Notes: a model not told the origin generated them from the sequence alone. Numbered from the stretch's first letter, positions 33,268 to 41,073 are shown. The stretch is DNA of 61,038 nucleotides from Dehalococcoidales bacterium (GCA_016926115.1 JAFGPF010000013.1:1-61038), one strand, 5' to 3'. Program-made: numbers and translations.

Positions 33268-34431
33268 ATGACGCACTTCAAGCTACTAAAAACCCGCGAT
33301 TCTGCCCGCGCCGGGGAGCTTGCAACCCCCCACGGCACGGTGCTCACCCCGGTGTTCATGCCGGTGGGCAGCCAGGCCACCGTCAAGACCCTCACCCCGC
33401 AGGAAATCAGGGATACCGGCTTCAACATGGTGCTGGCGAACACTTACCACCTTTACCTGCGACCCGGCATAGAAGTTATCGAGAAGATGGGAGGACTGCA
33501 CCGGTTCATGGCCTGGGAAGGCGCCATGCTCACGGATAGCGGCGGCTACCAGGTCTTCAGCCTGGCGCCCCTCTGCAAAATCACCGACGACGGCGCTACC
33601 TTCCGGTCGCACATCGACGGCTCCGAGCACTTCCTCACGCCCGAGCTGGCGATTCAGTACCAGGAGTCGCTGGGCGCCGACTTCATCATGGTCCTGGACG
33701 AATGCACCGCTTACGGAGATAGCCCGGAAAAAGTGCGTCAAGCCATGGACCGCACGCACCGCTGGGCGGAAAGGTGCCTGAAAGCATGGAATAATAATAG
33801 CCAGGCGCTGTACGCCATCGTCCAGGGGGGCATGTACCCGGAGCTTAGAAAACGGTCGGCGGAATACCTGACGGCGCTGGACTTCCCCGGCTATGCGGTC
33901 GGGGGTCTGAGCGTCGGCGAGCCTAAAGAGACCACTTTCGCGTTAGTTGAAGAAACTACCGCTTTTCTCCCCGCTGAAAAACCTCGCTATCTCATGGGGG
34001 TCGGCTCGCCGGAGGACATCGTCGAAGGGGTGGCGCGGGGCATAGATATCTTCGACAGCGCCCTGCCCACGCGCGTAGCCCGCAACGGGGCTTTGTTTAC
34101 AGGCAAGGGCAGGATAAACATACGCAAGTCTGCATACGCCAGGATGAACGCGCCCATCGACCCCGCCTGCGACTGCCCCGCCTGCCGCAACTTTTCCGCC
34201 GCGTACTTGAGCCACCTCTTCCGCAGCGACGAGCTCCTCGGCTTGCGGCTGGCAACCGTCCACAACCTGCGCTTTATCGCCAACCTGATGTCAAATATAA
34301 GAAGCTCCATTATGGACGGCGCCTTCAACGACTTCCGCGAGGACTTCCTCTCGACCTACCAGCCCACCGATGAAAAAATACGCTTGGAACAGAAGGGGAA
34401 GTGGTTAAGGGGGAGGGAGAAGAAGGGGTAG
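33268..34431 (+). CDS. tgt: tRNA-guanine (queuine/preQ1) transglycosylase
   Basis: A 387-residue base-exchange enzyme that inserts preQ1 at position 34 of GUN-anticodon tRNAs. The catalytic and binding motifs are seen: TDSGGYQVFSL, IMVLDECTAYG, IVQGGMY, GGLSVGEPK, and the zinc site CDCPACRNF with the downstream His in ATVHNL. The C-terminus is Lys/Gly rich. No other queuosine gene lies nearby. The gene is followed by an intergenic repeat region. Confidence 0.96.
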   Translation: MTHFKLLKTRDSARAGELATPHGTVLTPVFMPVGSQATVKTLTPQEIRDTGFNMVLANTYHLYLRPGIEVIEKMGGLHRFMAWEGAMLTDSGGYQVFSLAPLCKITDDGATFRSHIDGSEHFLTPELAIQYQESLGADFIMVLDECTAYGDSPEKVRQAMDRTHRWAERCLKAWNNNSQALYAIVQGGMYPELRKRSAEYLTALDFPGYAVGGLSVGEPKETTFALVEETTAFLPAEKPRYLMGVGSPEDIVEGVARGIDIFDSALPTRVARNGALFTGKGRINIRKSAYARMNAPIDPACDCPACRNFSAAYLSHLFRSDELLGLRLATVHNLRFIANLMSNIRSSIMDGAFNDFREDFLSTYQPTDEKIRLEQKGKWLRGREKKG

Positions 34432-34469
34432 TTCTCTCCACCCCTTTACCACCCCCTCGTTACTTATCT

Positions 34470-34543
34470 ATTCCCACCCTAACCGCCCTCGCATCATCTG
34501 CGGCTTATCCCTTAAGTGCCACGAGGGCGGGCACGGGTGGGAA
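34470..34543. repeat. Dispersed 45-bp repeat copy 1 with inverted partner (large hairpin)
   Basis: 34470-34514 (ATTCCCACCCTAACCGCCC ... CGGCTTATCCCTTA) is about 85% identical to 53041-53084. Its first 22 bases are mirrored at 34521-34543 (ACGAGGGCGG...GGTGGGAA), so the unit can fold into a long imperfect hairpin, like MITE or REP elements. Confidence 0.65.
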
Positions 34544-34679
34544 AAACGAAGACCCGTTGTGAAGTGTGGGGTAGTAAATCATGGGTGGGGCAAAAGGAGG
34601 CGGCGTCCTTTCCCATAATCCACGACACTGGCCTTTGATAAGAACAGACACAATAAGCACGATTTCATTTGTAAAAGTT

Positions 34680-34705
34680 CCCCCTTCCTTTGTAAAGGAA
34701 GGGGG
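34680..34705. repeat. 26-bp palindrome, C-rich/G-rich hairpin
   Basis: CCCCCTTCCTTT (34680-34691) and AAAGGAAGGGGG (34694-34705) are perfect 12-bp arms with a 2-nt centre. A second GATAGGGGGATAG follows. There is no T tract for termination. Confidence 0.65.
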
Positions 34706-34761
34706 ATAGGGGGATAGATTAACATCCACCCCTATAAAATGTAAATATACCATTAAGCGGC

Positions 34762-35034
34762 TCAGCCCCCGTATACGATAAAAACGATGTTCAGCTTGTC
34801 CCCGTCCTTGACCGGCTTACTCATCTCTTTGGGATAGGCGCTTTCCCCGTTAATGTAGATATCATAAGAACGGTGCAGCTTGCCGTCCCTGCCCATCAGC
34901 AGCTTCTCAATCTCGGGGAACTGCCGGAACAGGTCTTGTAAACAATCGCCGACCGTCCTGCCTTCCACCTTGATATTCAGCTGGTTATCCGTGTAACTGC
35001 GGAATATCGAAGCCAGTTCTATCTCTACACTCAT
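34762..35034 (-). CDS. moaD: MoaD/ThiS-family sulfur carrier protein
   Basis: A 90-residue ubiquitin-like protein ending in the Gly-Gly needed for adenylation and thiocarboxylation (NIVFIVYGG). Other family features are LNIKVEGRTVGDCLQDLF and the late DGDKLNIVF strand. It would deliver sulfur for molybdopterin, thiamine, tungstopterin or another cofactor. Its partner E1-like enzyme is encoded immediately upstream (6-nt gap). Confidence 0.88.
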   Translation of the reverse strand: MSVEIELASIFRSYTDNQLNIKVEGRTVGDCLQDLFRQFPEIEKLLMGRDGKLHRSYDIYINGESAYPKEMSKPVKDGDKLNIVFIVYGG

Positions 35035-35040
35035 TTTTAC

Positions 35041-35775
35041 TCAAATACTCCCGCAGTGGGCGCAGTCGGGGTCGCGGTTTATCTTGAACTCGGTGAATTT
35101 CATCCTCAAGCCGTCATAATTGAGCAGCCTGCCGGTCAATAGCTCACCCTGTCCCGTGATATACTTAATGACCTCGGCAGCCTGTATGCAGCCGATTACC
35201 CCCGGCGTCACCCCGATGACCGGGAATTTCTCCTTGGGCGCACCGGCGCCGTGGTAAAGGCAATACAGGCAGGCGCACTTGCCCGGTATGACCGTCATCG
35301 CCCTGCCCTCGTACCCGTACACCGCCCCGTGGAAGAACGGTACACGTTTATCTATCGCCGTTTTATTGAGCAGGTAGCGTGTCGGCAGGTTGTCCATGGC
35401 ATCGACGATTAAATCGGCGTCACCCACGAGCTTCGACACGTTGGCTGCGGTAATCTTCTCGGCTATGGCTTCTACTTTAATATCCGGATTCAACTTTGTA
35501 AGTTTTACCGACGCCGATTCCGCCTTCTTCTCGCCGATATTTTCGTCCTGGTGTAAAATCTGCCGGTTCAGGTTGCTTAGTTCCACTTCATCGTGGTCGG
35601 CAATCCGTATCGTGCCCACGCCCGCGACTGCAAGGTAGGCAGCTACCGGAGAGCCGAGCCCGCCCGCGCCCGCGATGAACACCCTGGCTTTCTTCAGCTT
35701 CCCCTGCCCCGCCTCCCCGAAGCCGTATATCATCATCTGCCGGTCGTAGCGCTTGAGTTCACGTTCGGTAAGCAT
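35041..35775 (-). CDS. moeB: MoeB/ThiF-family adenylyltransferase
   Basis: A 244-residue E1-like enzyme that adenylates the C-terminal Gly of a sulfur carrier. It has the nucleotide motif GAGGLGSPVAAYLAVAGVG, NLNRQILH with the Arg finger, the VDAMDNLPTRYLLN segment, and two CxxC zinc pairs (CLYC and CAHC). The Cys near PFFHGAVYG that is used by some MoeBs/ThiFs for persulfide is not obvious. It stands between cutA and moaD with short gaps. Confidence 0.9.
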   Translation of the reverse strand: MLTERELKRYDRQMMIYGFGEAGQGKLKKARVFIAGAGGLGSPVAAYLAVAGVGTIRIADHDEVELSNLNRQILHQDENIGEKKAESASVKLTKLNPDIKVEAIAEKITAANVSKLVGDADLIVDAMDNLPTRYLLNKTAIDKRVPFFHGAVYGYEGRAMTVIPGKCACLYCLYHGAGAPKEKFPVIGVTPGVIGCIQAAEVIKYITGQGELLTGRLLNYDGLRMKFTEFKINRDPDCAHCGSI

Positions 35776-35788
35776 GCCGCCCCCCGCG

Positions 35789-36112
35789 TTAAGTTACCTC
35801 GCTGTCTATCCAGTCGAGATATTCCTCGTTGCCGCCGATGACGGGCAGCGCGATTATCTCCGGGACGGAATAGCTGTGTATCTTTTTGACCGACTTTATG
35901 ATGTCCGGCAGCAGCGCTTCCCTGGTCCTGGCGACGAGGAGGCTCTCCTGCGTCGCATTGAGCTTGTCTTTCCACCAGAAATGAGCGCCCACTTCCGGCA
36001 CGATATTCACGCAGGCGGCCTGCCGGCGCTTGAGCAGCGTCTTGGCTATCTTCTGCGCCTCTTCGTTATCCTTTGCGGTGATAAAAACGACGATGTAGTT
36101 CTGCTGTTTCAT
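35789..36112 (-). CDS. cutA: CutA1 divalent-cation tolerance-like protein
   Basis: A 107-residue trimeric ferredoxin-like-fold protein. Typical sequence is VVFITAKDNEEAQKIAKTLLKRRQAACVNIVPEV, then FWWKDKL and HSYSVPEIIALPVIGGNEEYLDWI. ATG 36112 is used; a TTG four codons upstream overlaps the nadA stop and is possible. The role in metal tolerance is uncertain. CutA often occurs in conserved neighbourhoods without clear function. Confidence 0.9.
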   Translation of the reverse strand: MKQQNYIVVFITAKDNEEAQKIAKTLLKRRQAACVNIVPEVGAHFWWKDKLNATQESLLVARTREALLPDIIKSVKKIHSYSVPEIIALPVIGGNEEYLDWIDSEVT

Positions 36113-36116
36113 TTTC

Positions 36117-37034
36117 TTATACAATCGCCAGCATGCGGTCGACGGCCGCCCTGGCTTTGACTCTTATTTCTTCCGGCACCCTTACCTCGGGCGTCATTGT
36201 CTCCAGCGACTTCAACAGTTTATCGAGAGTAATCCTCTTCATATCGCGGCAGATTGCATTCTCGGAAACCGGGATGAAGGTCTTACCCGGGTTCTCCTTG
36301 CGGAGCCGGTGCAGTATCTCCACCTCGGTGCCCACAATCAATTCGCTGACGTCTTCCCTGGCGGCGTAGCGTATGATGCCGCTGGTGCTCAGGGCTTCGT
36401 CAGCCATCGTAATCACCTCGGGGCGGCACTCCGGGTGCACGACCACTCTTGCCTGCGGGTACTGCACCTTCTTCCCGATTATATCCTCGGGCTGTATGTT
36501 GGCGTGGGTCGGACAGTAGCCGGGCCAGAGGGTCATCTTCTTCCCCGTTTTCCTCATGATAAAATCGCCCAGGTACTGGTCCGGTACAAAGAGTATCTCC
36601 TCGTTATCAATCTGCGCGACGACCTTTACCCCGTTGGCGGAAGTGCAGCAGTAGTCCGACTCCGCCTTGACCTCGGCGGAGGAGTTGACGTAGGTGACCA
36701 CGGTGGCGCCGGGGAGCTCCTTTTTCTTCTCCCGAAGTTGTTCGGCGGTAATCATGTCCGCCATGGGGCAGCCCGCGCCCGCGTCCGGCAGTAGCACTAT
36801 CTTCTGCGGCGATAGTATGAACGCCGTTTCCGCCATGAAATGTACCCCGCAGAAGACGATTACGTCGGCGTCCGTTTCCGCCGCCCGCTGACTCAACTCC
36901 AGGGAATCACCGACGAAATCGGCGATATCCTGCACGCCTCCTATCTGGTAGTTGTGCGCCAGGATAACGGCGTTTTTCTCCTTCTTCAGCTTAAGGATTT
37001 TTTCTTCCAGTGTCTTGTCTTTTCCGCCGGTCAT
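36117..37034 (-). CDS. nadA: Quinolinate synthase A
   Basis: A 305-residue [4Fe-4S] enzyme that condenses iminoaspartate with dihydroxyacetone phosphate to quinolinate for NAD synthesis. Characteristic segments are VILAHNYQ near the N-terminus, FCGVHFMAETAFILSP with the first cluster Cys, CTSANGV with the second, FIPVSENAICRDMKRITL with the third, and the intermediate WPGYCPTH. No nadB or nadC is in the window, so L-aspartate may be supplied by another dehydrogenase elsewhere. The stop codon nearly abuts the cutA start. Confidence 0.96.
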   Translation of the reverse strand: MTGGKDKTLEEKILKLKKEKNAVILAHNYQIGGVQDIADFVGDSLELSQRAAETDADVIVFCGVHFMAETAFILSPQKIVLLPDAGAGCPMADMITAEQLREKKKELPGATVVTYVNSSAEVKAESDYCCTSANGVKVVAQIDNEEILFVPDQYLGDFIMRKTGKKMTLWPGYCPTHANIQPEDIIGKKVQYPQARVVVHPECRPEVITMADEALSTSGIIRYAAREDVSELIVGTEVEILHRLRKENPGKTFIPVSENAICRDMKRITLDKLLKSLETMTPEVRVPEEIRVKARAAVDRMLAIV

Positions 37035-37073
37035 ATTACTCTCCGCTATTTCTATTGTACCCTATATACACTT

Positions 37074-37913
37074 CTATTCACAGAGCACCCTCTTGGCGCC
37101 GCAGTATATCTTCATCCCCGCCTCCCGGATTACCCTCACTTCCATGTCCGTGTTGATTTCCGTGCCGGCGTCCCTGACGAAGCCGATGACGGTCTGCCCG
37201 CACTTTACGGCGATTTCCAGCCCTTTATCCGTCACCGCCGTCTTGGTCGCGGCAACCGGGATACCCGCCCGGCATATCTTGGTGACCATTTCCGACGCCA
37301 TCCGGCCGGTCGAGGCTAACAAAACGCTGCTGAAATCTATTCCGTAAATCAGTCCGTAGCCGATTAATTTATCGATGGTATTGTGCCGCCCGATATCCTC
37401 CACGATGCGTACCGGCTCGCCCCCGGTGTTGAAGAGTCCGGCGGCGTGCACGCCCTCCGTCTCCCGGTACATTTCAGCTTTCTCGTAGAGCGTATTCATC
37501 GCCCGGAATACCGCGTCTTTATGGATTTTCATGCCGGACTTTATCCGGCGCAGCCCGGCGTCGCCGGCATAGGTGGTGCGCCCGCCCCCCGAGACAATTC
37601 GGTAGCTTGTCTTGCCGGGACTCACGGAGAAATCCGCCGAGCCTTTCAACGTTACCCGCGCGGCTTCACCTTCCACATCTATAGACGATATTTCTTCCAA
37701 GCTATTCATAAAACCCTGTCCGAAGAGGTAGCCGGTGACGAACTCCCTCTCCATGCCCGGCACGATGGAAGCGGTGGCAAGGTGCCTGCCGTTGACGTAT
37801 ACCGGCAGTTCCGTTTCCGCCGCCACGCTGACTTCACCCGCGGCGAACTCACCCCCGGCGAGCCTCCGGCATTCCATTACTTTCGAGCCCTTTGATGATA
37901 AATTGCCGTTCAT
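37074..37913 (-). CDS. fdhD: FdhD-like formate dehydrogenase accessory protein (copy 1)
   Basis: A 279-residue FdhD homologue. FdhD moves sulfur from cysteine desulfurase to the Mo/W-bis-pyranopterin of formate dehydrogenase. Conserved parts are VNGRHLATASIVPGMEREFVTGYLFGQGF, VHAAGLFN, EDIGRHNTIDKLIGYGL and STGRMASEMVTKICRAGIPVAATKTAVTDKG. The family loop CGxCG, whose two Cys shuttle sulfur in E. coli, reads SGGGRTTYAGDAG here with no Cys. It may act on another enzyme or rely on a different sulfur step. A second FdhD gene starts 4 nt upstream. Confidence 0.88.
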   Translation of the reverse strand: MNGNLSSKGSKVMECRRLAGGEFAAGEVSVAAETELPVYVNGRHLATASIVPGMEREFVTGYLFGQGFMNSLEEISSIDVEGEAARVTLKGSADFSVSPGKTSYRIVSGGGRTTYAGDAGLRRIKSGMKIHKDAVFRAMNTLYEKAEMYRETEGVHAAGLFNTGGEPVRIVEDIGRHNTIDKLIGYGLIYGIDFSSVLLASTGRMASEMVTKICRAGIPVAATKTAVTDKGLEIAVKCGQTVIGFVRDAGTEINTDMEVRVIREAGMKIYCGAKRVLCE

Positions 37914-37917
37914 CGCG

Positions 37918-38616
37918 TCACTCTATTCTTTCCGGGTGGGAATAAACTATCATCGTGTCGCCCCGGACCAGCCCGGCGATGGTTATCCCCGCTTTATTCG
38001 CCATCTCCACGGCCAGCGTGGTGGGCACCCCCTTGGTGGCGATTATCGGGATACCGGCGCGGCGGCATTTTGCAATCATCTCGGCGGGCTGCCTGCCCGT
38101 GGAAGCCGCCAGCGTACGCCTAAAATCCACGTTATCGAGCAGCCCGCAGCCGATTGCCTTGTCCAGGGCGTGGTGCCTGCCCAGGTCCTCGGCGATGCAT
38201 ACGGTCTCTCTCCCGTCCAGGAAAAGCCCCGCCGAATGCACCGCCTCCGTCTCGGCGAAGATTTCCGACCTTAATATCGCCCGGATGCAGTCGAATACGT
38301 ACTCCCTGGACACCACGAGGTCGGACTGTACCAATTCGACCGTTTCTTCTTTCCTCTTTCCGGACAGATTGACCTCGGCGACGTTGTTTTCTATGGTTAA
38401 GGATTCTATATCCTCTTTGCCGGTAATGATTCCCTGCGCGTACAGGTGCCCGACGACGTATTCCTTTTCCATGGTCGCCATGAGCACCGCCGTGACGAAC
38501 GGTTTTCCGTCGAGGTTAATCGTTAAGTAAGTTTCCCTGACGATTCTCTCGGTGGACGCGGTACAGCCGCCGTCGACTTTAGTATATTCGACCCTTTTCA
38601 GTACCCTGTCTTTCAT
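37918..38616 (-). CDS. fdhD: FdhD-like formate dehydrogenase accessory protein (copy 2)
   Basis: A shorter 232-residue FdhD homologue in tandem with the first. It retains MATMEKEYVVGHLYAQGI, AVHSAGLFLDGRE, AEDLGRHHALDKAIGCGLL and STGRQPAEMIAKCRRAGIPIIATKGVPT. The stretch that should include the CxxC loop is lost or reduced (KEETVELVQSDLVVS). The two copies are clearly different, so they may serve different oxidoreductases or form a heterodimer. They sit between mnmA and nadA in a sulfur-transfer operon. Confidence 0.87.
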   Translation of the reverse strand: MKDRVLKRVEYTKVDGGCTASTERIVRETYLTINLDGKPFVTAVLMATMEKEYVVGHLYAQGIITGKEDIESLTIENNVAEVNLSGKRKEETVELVQSDLVVSREYVFDCIRAILRSEIFAETEAVHSAGLFLDGRETVCIAEDLGRHHALDKAIGCGLLDNVDFRRTLAASTGRQPAEMIAKCRRAGIPIIATKGVPTTLAVEMANKAGITIAGLVRGDTMIVYSHPERIE

Positions 38617-38622
38617 CTCTCC

Positions 38623-39669
38623 TTACTGGACCTGCCTTAATATCGTCCCGCCGCCGATGACGGTATCGACGTTATAGAAAACGACCGTCTGGCCCGGCGT
38701 TATCGCCGTCTGCGGCTTGTTAAATGTAACGGAAACGCTATCGTTATCAATGGGAGTTACCGTAGCTTCCGCTTCCGCGTGCCCGTACCTTATTTTAGCT
38801 TTGACTTTTACTGGCGCTTCCGGCGGACTCACGGCTATCCAGTTGAGGTCGCCGGCCACCAGTTCGGTGCCGTGCGTCTGCTCCTTCGTACCCGCGATGA
38901 CGGCGTTTCTCTCCGCGTCGATGGCGATTACGTACAGCGGTTCTTTTGCGGCTATGCCCAGTCCCTTACGCTGGCCGACCGTATAATGGATAATCCCCCG
39001 GTGCTCTCCAATAATTTTCCCCTCACTATCGAGCACCGGCCCCGGCACGGCCGCCCCGGGAATGCGGCCCTTTAGGAACCCGGTGTAGTCGTCATCCGGT
39101 ATGAAGCAGATTTCCTGGCTCTCCGGTCTGTCCGCCATGCTCAGTCCCAGTTCCCCGGCTAGCCGCCTCACTTGCTCCTTGGTCATATTACCCACCGGAA
39201 ACATGGCACGACCAAGCTGCTCCTGGCCGAGCCGACAGAGAAAATAAGACTGGTCTTTCCGTTTATCCGCCCCCTTCTTCAGCAGGTAGTGTCCACTCTT
39301 TTCGTCCTGCACTACCCTGGCGTGATGTCCCGTGGCAAGGTAGTCGGCGCCCATTCCCTTAGCCCGTTCCCATAAAACCCCGAACTTAATATCGCGGTTG
39401 CACAGCACGCAGGGATTGGGCGTCCTCCCCCGGCTGTACTCACGGCAGAAATTTTCTATTATACGACGGGCAAATATTTCCCTTAATTCGACGATATGGT
39501 GGGGTATTCCCAGCTTACCGGCCATTTCCCCGGCAAGAACACCGGCGGCCGGGTTACTTGGTGGTATAACCTCCATGGTGACGCCGGTGACTTCATGGCC
39601 TTGTTCTTTAAGCAGAGCCGCGGCTACGGATGAATCGATGCCGCCGCTCATGGCGATGGCTACCTTCAT
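38623..39669 (-). CDS. mnmA: tRNA-specific 2-thiouridylase MnmA
   Basis: A 348-residue enzyme that thiolates U34 of Lys/Glu/Gln tRNAs. The PP-loop is AMSGGIDSS; the catalytic Cys pair is in GRTPNPCVLCNRDIKFG and the persulfide Cys in SQEICFIPDDDY. The RKGLGI segment and the beta-barrel C-terminus are normal. The start ATG overlaps the thi4 stop (TGATG), indicating coupling; a GTG one codon upstream is possible. It belongs to the sulfur-handling series of genes in this operon. Confidence 0.96.
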   Translation of the reverse strand: MKVAIAMSGGIDSSVAAALLKEQGHEVTGVTMEVIPPSNPAAGVLAGEMAGKLGIPHHIVELREIFARRIIENFCREYSRGRTPNPCVLCNRDIKFGVLWERAKGMGADYLATGHHARVVQDEKSGHYLLKKGADKRKDQSYFLCRLGQEQLGRAMFPVGNMTKEQVRRLAGELGLSMADRPESQEICFIPDDDYTGFLKGRIPGAAVPGPVLDSEGKIIGEHRGIIHYTVGQRKGLGIAAKEPLYVIAIDAERNAVIAGTKEQTHGTELVAGDLNWIAVSPPEAPVKVKAKIRYGHAEAEATVTPIDNDSVSVTFNKPQTAITPGQTVVFYNVDTVIGGGTILRQVQ

Positions 39670-40445
39670 CACTTCATCTTTTCAAGGGCTACTTTTGCCG
39701 CCGCTTCGCCCGATAGGAACATGGAGCCAAAGGTGGGCCCCATCCGGGGGAGTCCGTAGACGGCGCCGACCGCCATGCCGGTGACTATCAGGCCGGGAAA
39801 GCACTCCCCGGTGTGCTCCACGATGAGGTCTTCCGACTTTTCAATCCAGAGGGCGCCTTCGCCCTTGGTCTTAATCAGGCCGCGCTGTTCCAGCTTCTTC
39901 ACTACCATGGCGTCGTGCCCGGTGGCGTCTATCATGATCGTCGACTCGATGGCTACGGGGTCGAGGGCGGCTAACTGCCGCGGCAGGGAAGCCACCGGCG
40001 ACCAGTTGATTACCGCCCCGCATACCTTCCCTTCCTTGACCACCAGGTCTTCCAGCATTGTCATGTTCAGGACTCTGACGCCGGCGGCGCAGGCGGCGGC
40101 GATGAGGGCGGAGCAGGCGTGGGGGGCGTCGCACACGGCCAGCCCTTCGCTGACGATTTTATAAGGTACGCTCAATTCGTCGAGAATTTTTTCACCGGGA
40201 TGCCGTACCGTTACCTTGGGCATGAAATATCCCCCGCTCCAGAAACCTCCCCCCAGGTAGTTGTTGCGCTCTATCAGGACTACCTTCTTGCCCGCCCTGG
40301 CGATATCACGTCCGGCGACCAGTCCGCTGGGGCCTGCGCCGACGATTATGCAGTCGCTTTCCACGTATTCATCAAAGTCTCTGGCAAACTCCGAGACTAT
40401 GGCGCGGGTAATAACCTTCTCCCCGACGGGACTGAACTTTTCCAT
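39669..40445 (-). CDS. thi4: Thi4-family thiazole synthase/FAD-dependent protein
   Basis: A 258-residue member of the Thi4 (archaeal ribose-1,5-bisphosphate isomerase-related, sulfide-dependent thiazole synthase) family. It has the Rossmann motif IIVGAGPSGLVAGRDIA, GGGFWSGGYFMPKV, and TGMAVGAVYGLPRMGPTFGSMFLSG near the end. In yeast Thi4 the sulfur is taken from a Cys just before MDPN; in archaeal Thi4 this is His. The corresponding place here reads LAALDPV, an Ala. It may use free sulfide, or carry out a related but different reaction. No TPP riboswitch is visible upstream. Rrf2 is the gene before it. Confidence 0.85.
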   Translation of the reverse strand: MEKFSPVGEKVITRAIVSEFARDFDEYVESDCIIVGAGPSGLVAGRDIARAGKKVVLIERNNYLGGGFWSGGYFMPKVTVRHPGEKILDELSVPYKIVSEGLAVCDAPHACSALIAAACAAGVRVLNMTMLEDLVVKEGKVCGAVINWSPVASLPRQLAALDPVAIESTIMIDATGHDAMVVKKLEQRGLIKTKGEGALWIEKSEDLIVEHTGECFPGLIVTGMAVGAVYGLPRMGPTFGSMFLSGEAAAKVALEKMK

Positions 40446-40509
40446 CTTGAGACTCCTTCCGATTTACCTGACTTTCATGTACAGTTTATAACCGATTATA
40501 CCCCATTTA

Positions 40510-40947
40510 TCACGTCTTCTGCTTCCGGGGCGCTTCCTTCCGCTTCTGCTTGTCCACCAGGTCCTGCAATGTCACGGCGTCCAGCGTGGCGTCGATTGCT
40601 TTCTTCACATCGCACCAGATATCGCGGGTAACGCAGAGGTCGGCACGCTCGCAGCTTGCCGGGTCGCCGATACAGTCCACCGGCGTAATAGCGCCTTCCA
40701 GCAGTTGAATTACCTCGCCGAGTTTCACGTCCTCAGGATGCCTGATAAGCTGCAGTCCGCCGCGGGCCCCCCGTATGCTCTTCACGATTCCGGCACCCAC
40801 CAGCGGGGCGATGATATGCTCCAGGTAGTGCAGCGAGATATCCTGCCTGCCGGCTATTTCCTTGAGCTGTACCGGCCTTTCACCTTCGTGCCTCGCCAGG
40901 TCCAGCAGCGCCCTGGTGCCGTAGCGTGCCCTCGTCGATAGTTTCAA
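40510..40947 (-). CDS. Rrf2-family transcriptional regulator, IscR-like
   Basis: A 145-residue winged-helix regulator starting at TTG 40947 (SD GGAG, 8-nt spacing). The HTH begins MKLSTRARYGTRALLDLARH and includes LKEIAGRQDISLHYLEHIIAPLVGAGIVKSIRGARGG. The cluster region CIGDPASCERADLCVTRDIWCDV provides cysteines compatible with a [2Fe-2S] or similar ligand set. It heads the leftward operon thi4-mnmA-fdhD-fdhD-nadA-cutA-moeB-moaD. A 19-bp inverted repeat straddles its expected start of transcription, so autorepression is likely. Iron-sulfur or sulfur status is the plausible signal. Confidence 0.9.
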   Translation of the reverse strand: MKLSTRARYGTRALLDLARHEGERPVQLKEIAGRQDISLHYLEHIIAPLVGAGIVKSIRGARGGLQLIRHPEDVKLGEVIQLLEGAITPVDCIGDPASCERADLCVTRDIWCDVKKAIDATLDAVTLQDLVDKQKRKEAPRKQKT

Positions 40948-40962
40948 TATCGAATCTCCATT

Positions 40963-40981
40963 GTTGACTATTTTAGTAAAC
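40963..40981. promoter_or_regulatory. Candidate Rrf2 operator GTTGACT-N5-AGTAAAC
   Basis: An inverted repeat with six of seven matching positions per arm, placed directly downstream of the predicted rrf2 promoter and ahead of its start codon. Confidence 0.55.
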
Positions 40982-40988
40982 TTTGTTC

Positions 40989-41017
40989 AGTTTATCACCT
41001 ATTTATTTTCATGTCAA
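40989..41017 (-). promoter_or_regulatory. Predicted promoter of the Rrf2-headed operon
   Basis: On the minus strand TTGACA (41017-41012), a 17-nt spacer and TAAACT (40994-40989). Transcription would begin near the inverted repeat at 40963-40981. Confidence 0.6.
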
Positions 41018-41044
41018 CACGATTCTTTCTTGCGTAACGGAGCA

Positions 41045-41073
41045 TTGACGCAGTTGCGCAATTGCGCTATAAT
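41045..41073 (+). promoter_or_regulatory. parA: Promoter of parA whose spacer is made of octamer repeats
   Basis: TTGACG (41045-41050), a 17-nt spacer and TATAAT (41068-41073). The spacer contains GTTGCGCA-ATTGCGC, the same octamers found at gene ends elsewhere in the window. A bound protein would directly block RNA polymerase. Confidence 0.75.
41053..41067. repeat. Octamer repeat locus a (parA promoter)
   Basis: GTTGCGCA (41053-41060) followed by ATTGCGC (41061-41067), with TTGACGCA before it and a TTGCGTAACG further upstream (41030-41039). Confidence 0.7.

Larger units (their letters stand above)
34432..34761. other. Intergenic repeat region between tgt and moaD
   Basis: 330 nt without a credible gene. 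It contains copy 1 of a 45-bp dispersed repeat with an inverted partner, and a 26-bp palindrome, each listed separately. Confidence 0.55.

Noticed and set aside
40446..40509. TPP riboswitch before the thi4-like gene
   Set aside because: The gap is only 64 nt, has no THI-box CTGAGA or similar conserved stems, and the gene is likely co-transcribed with rrf2.
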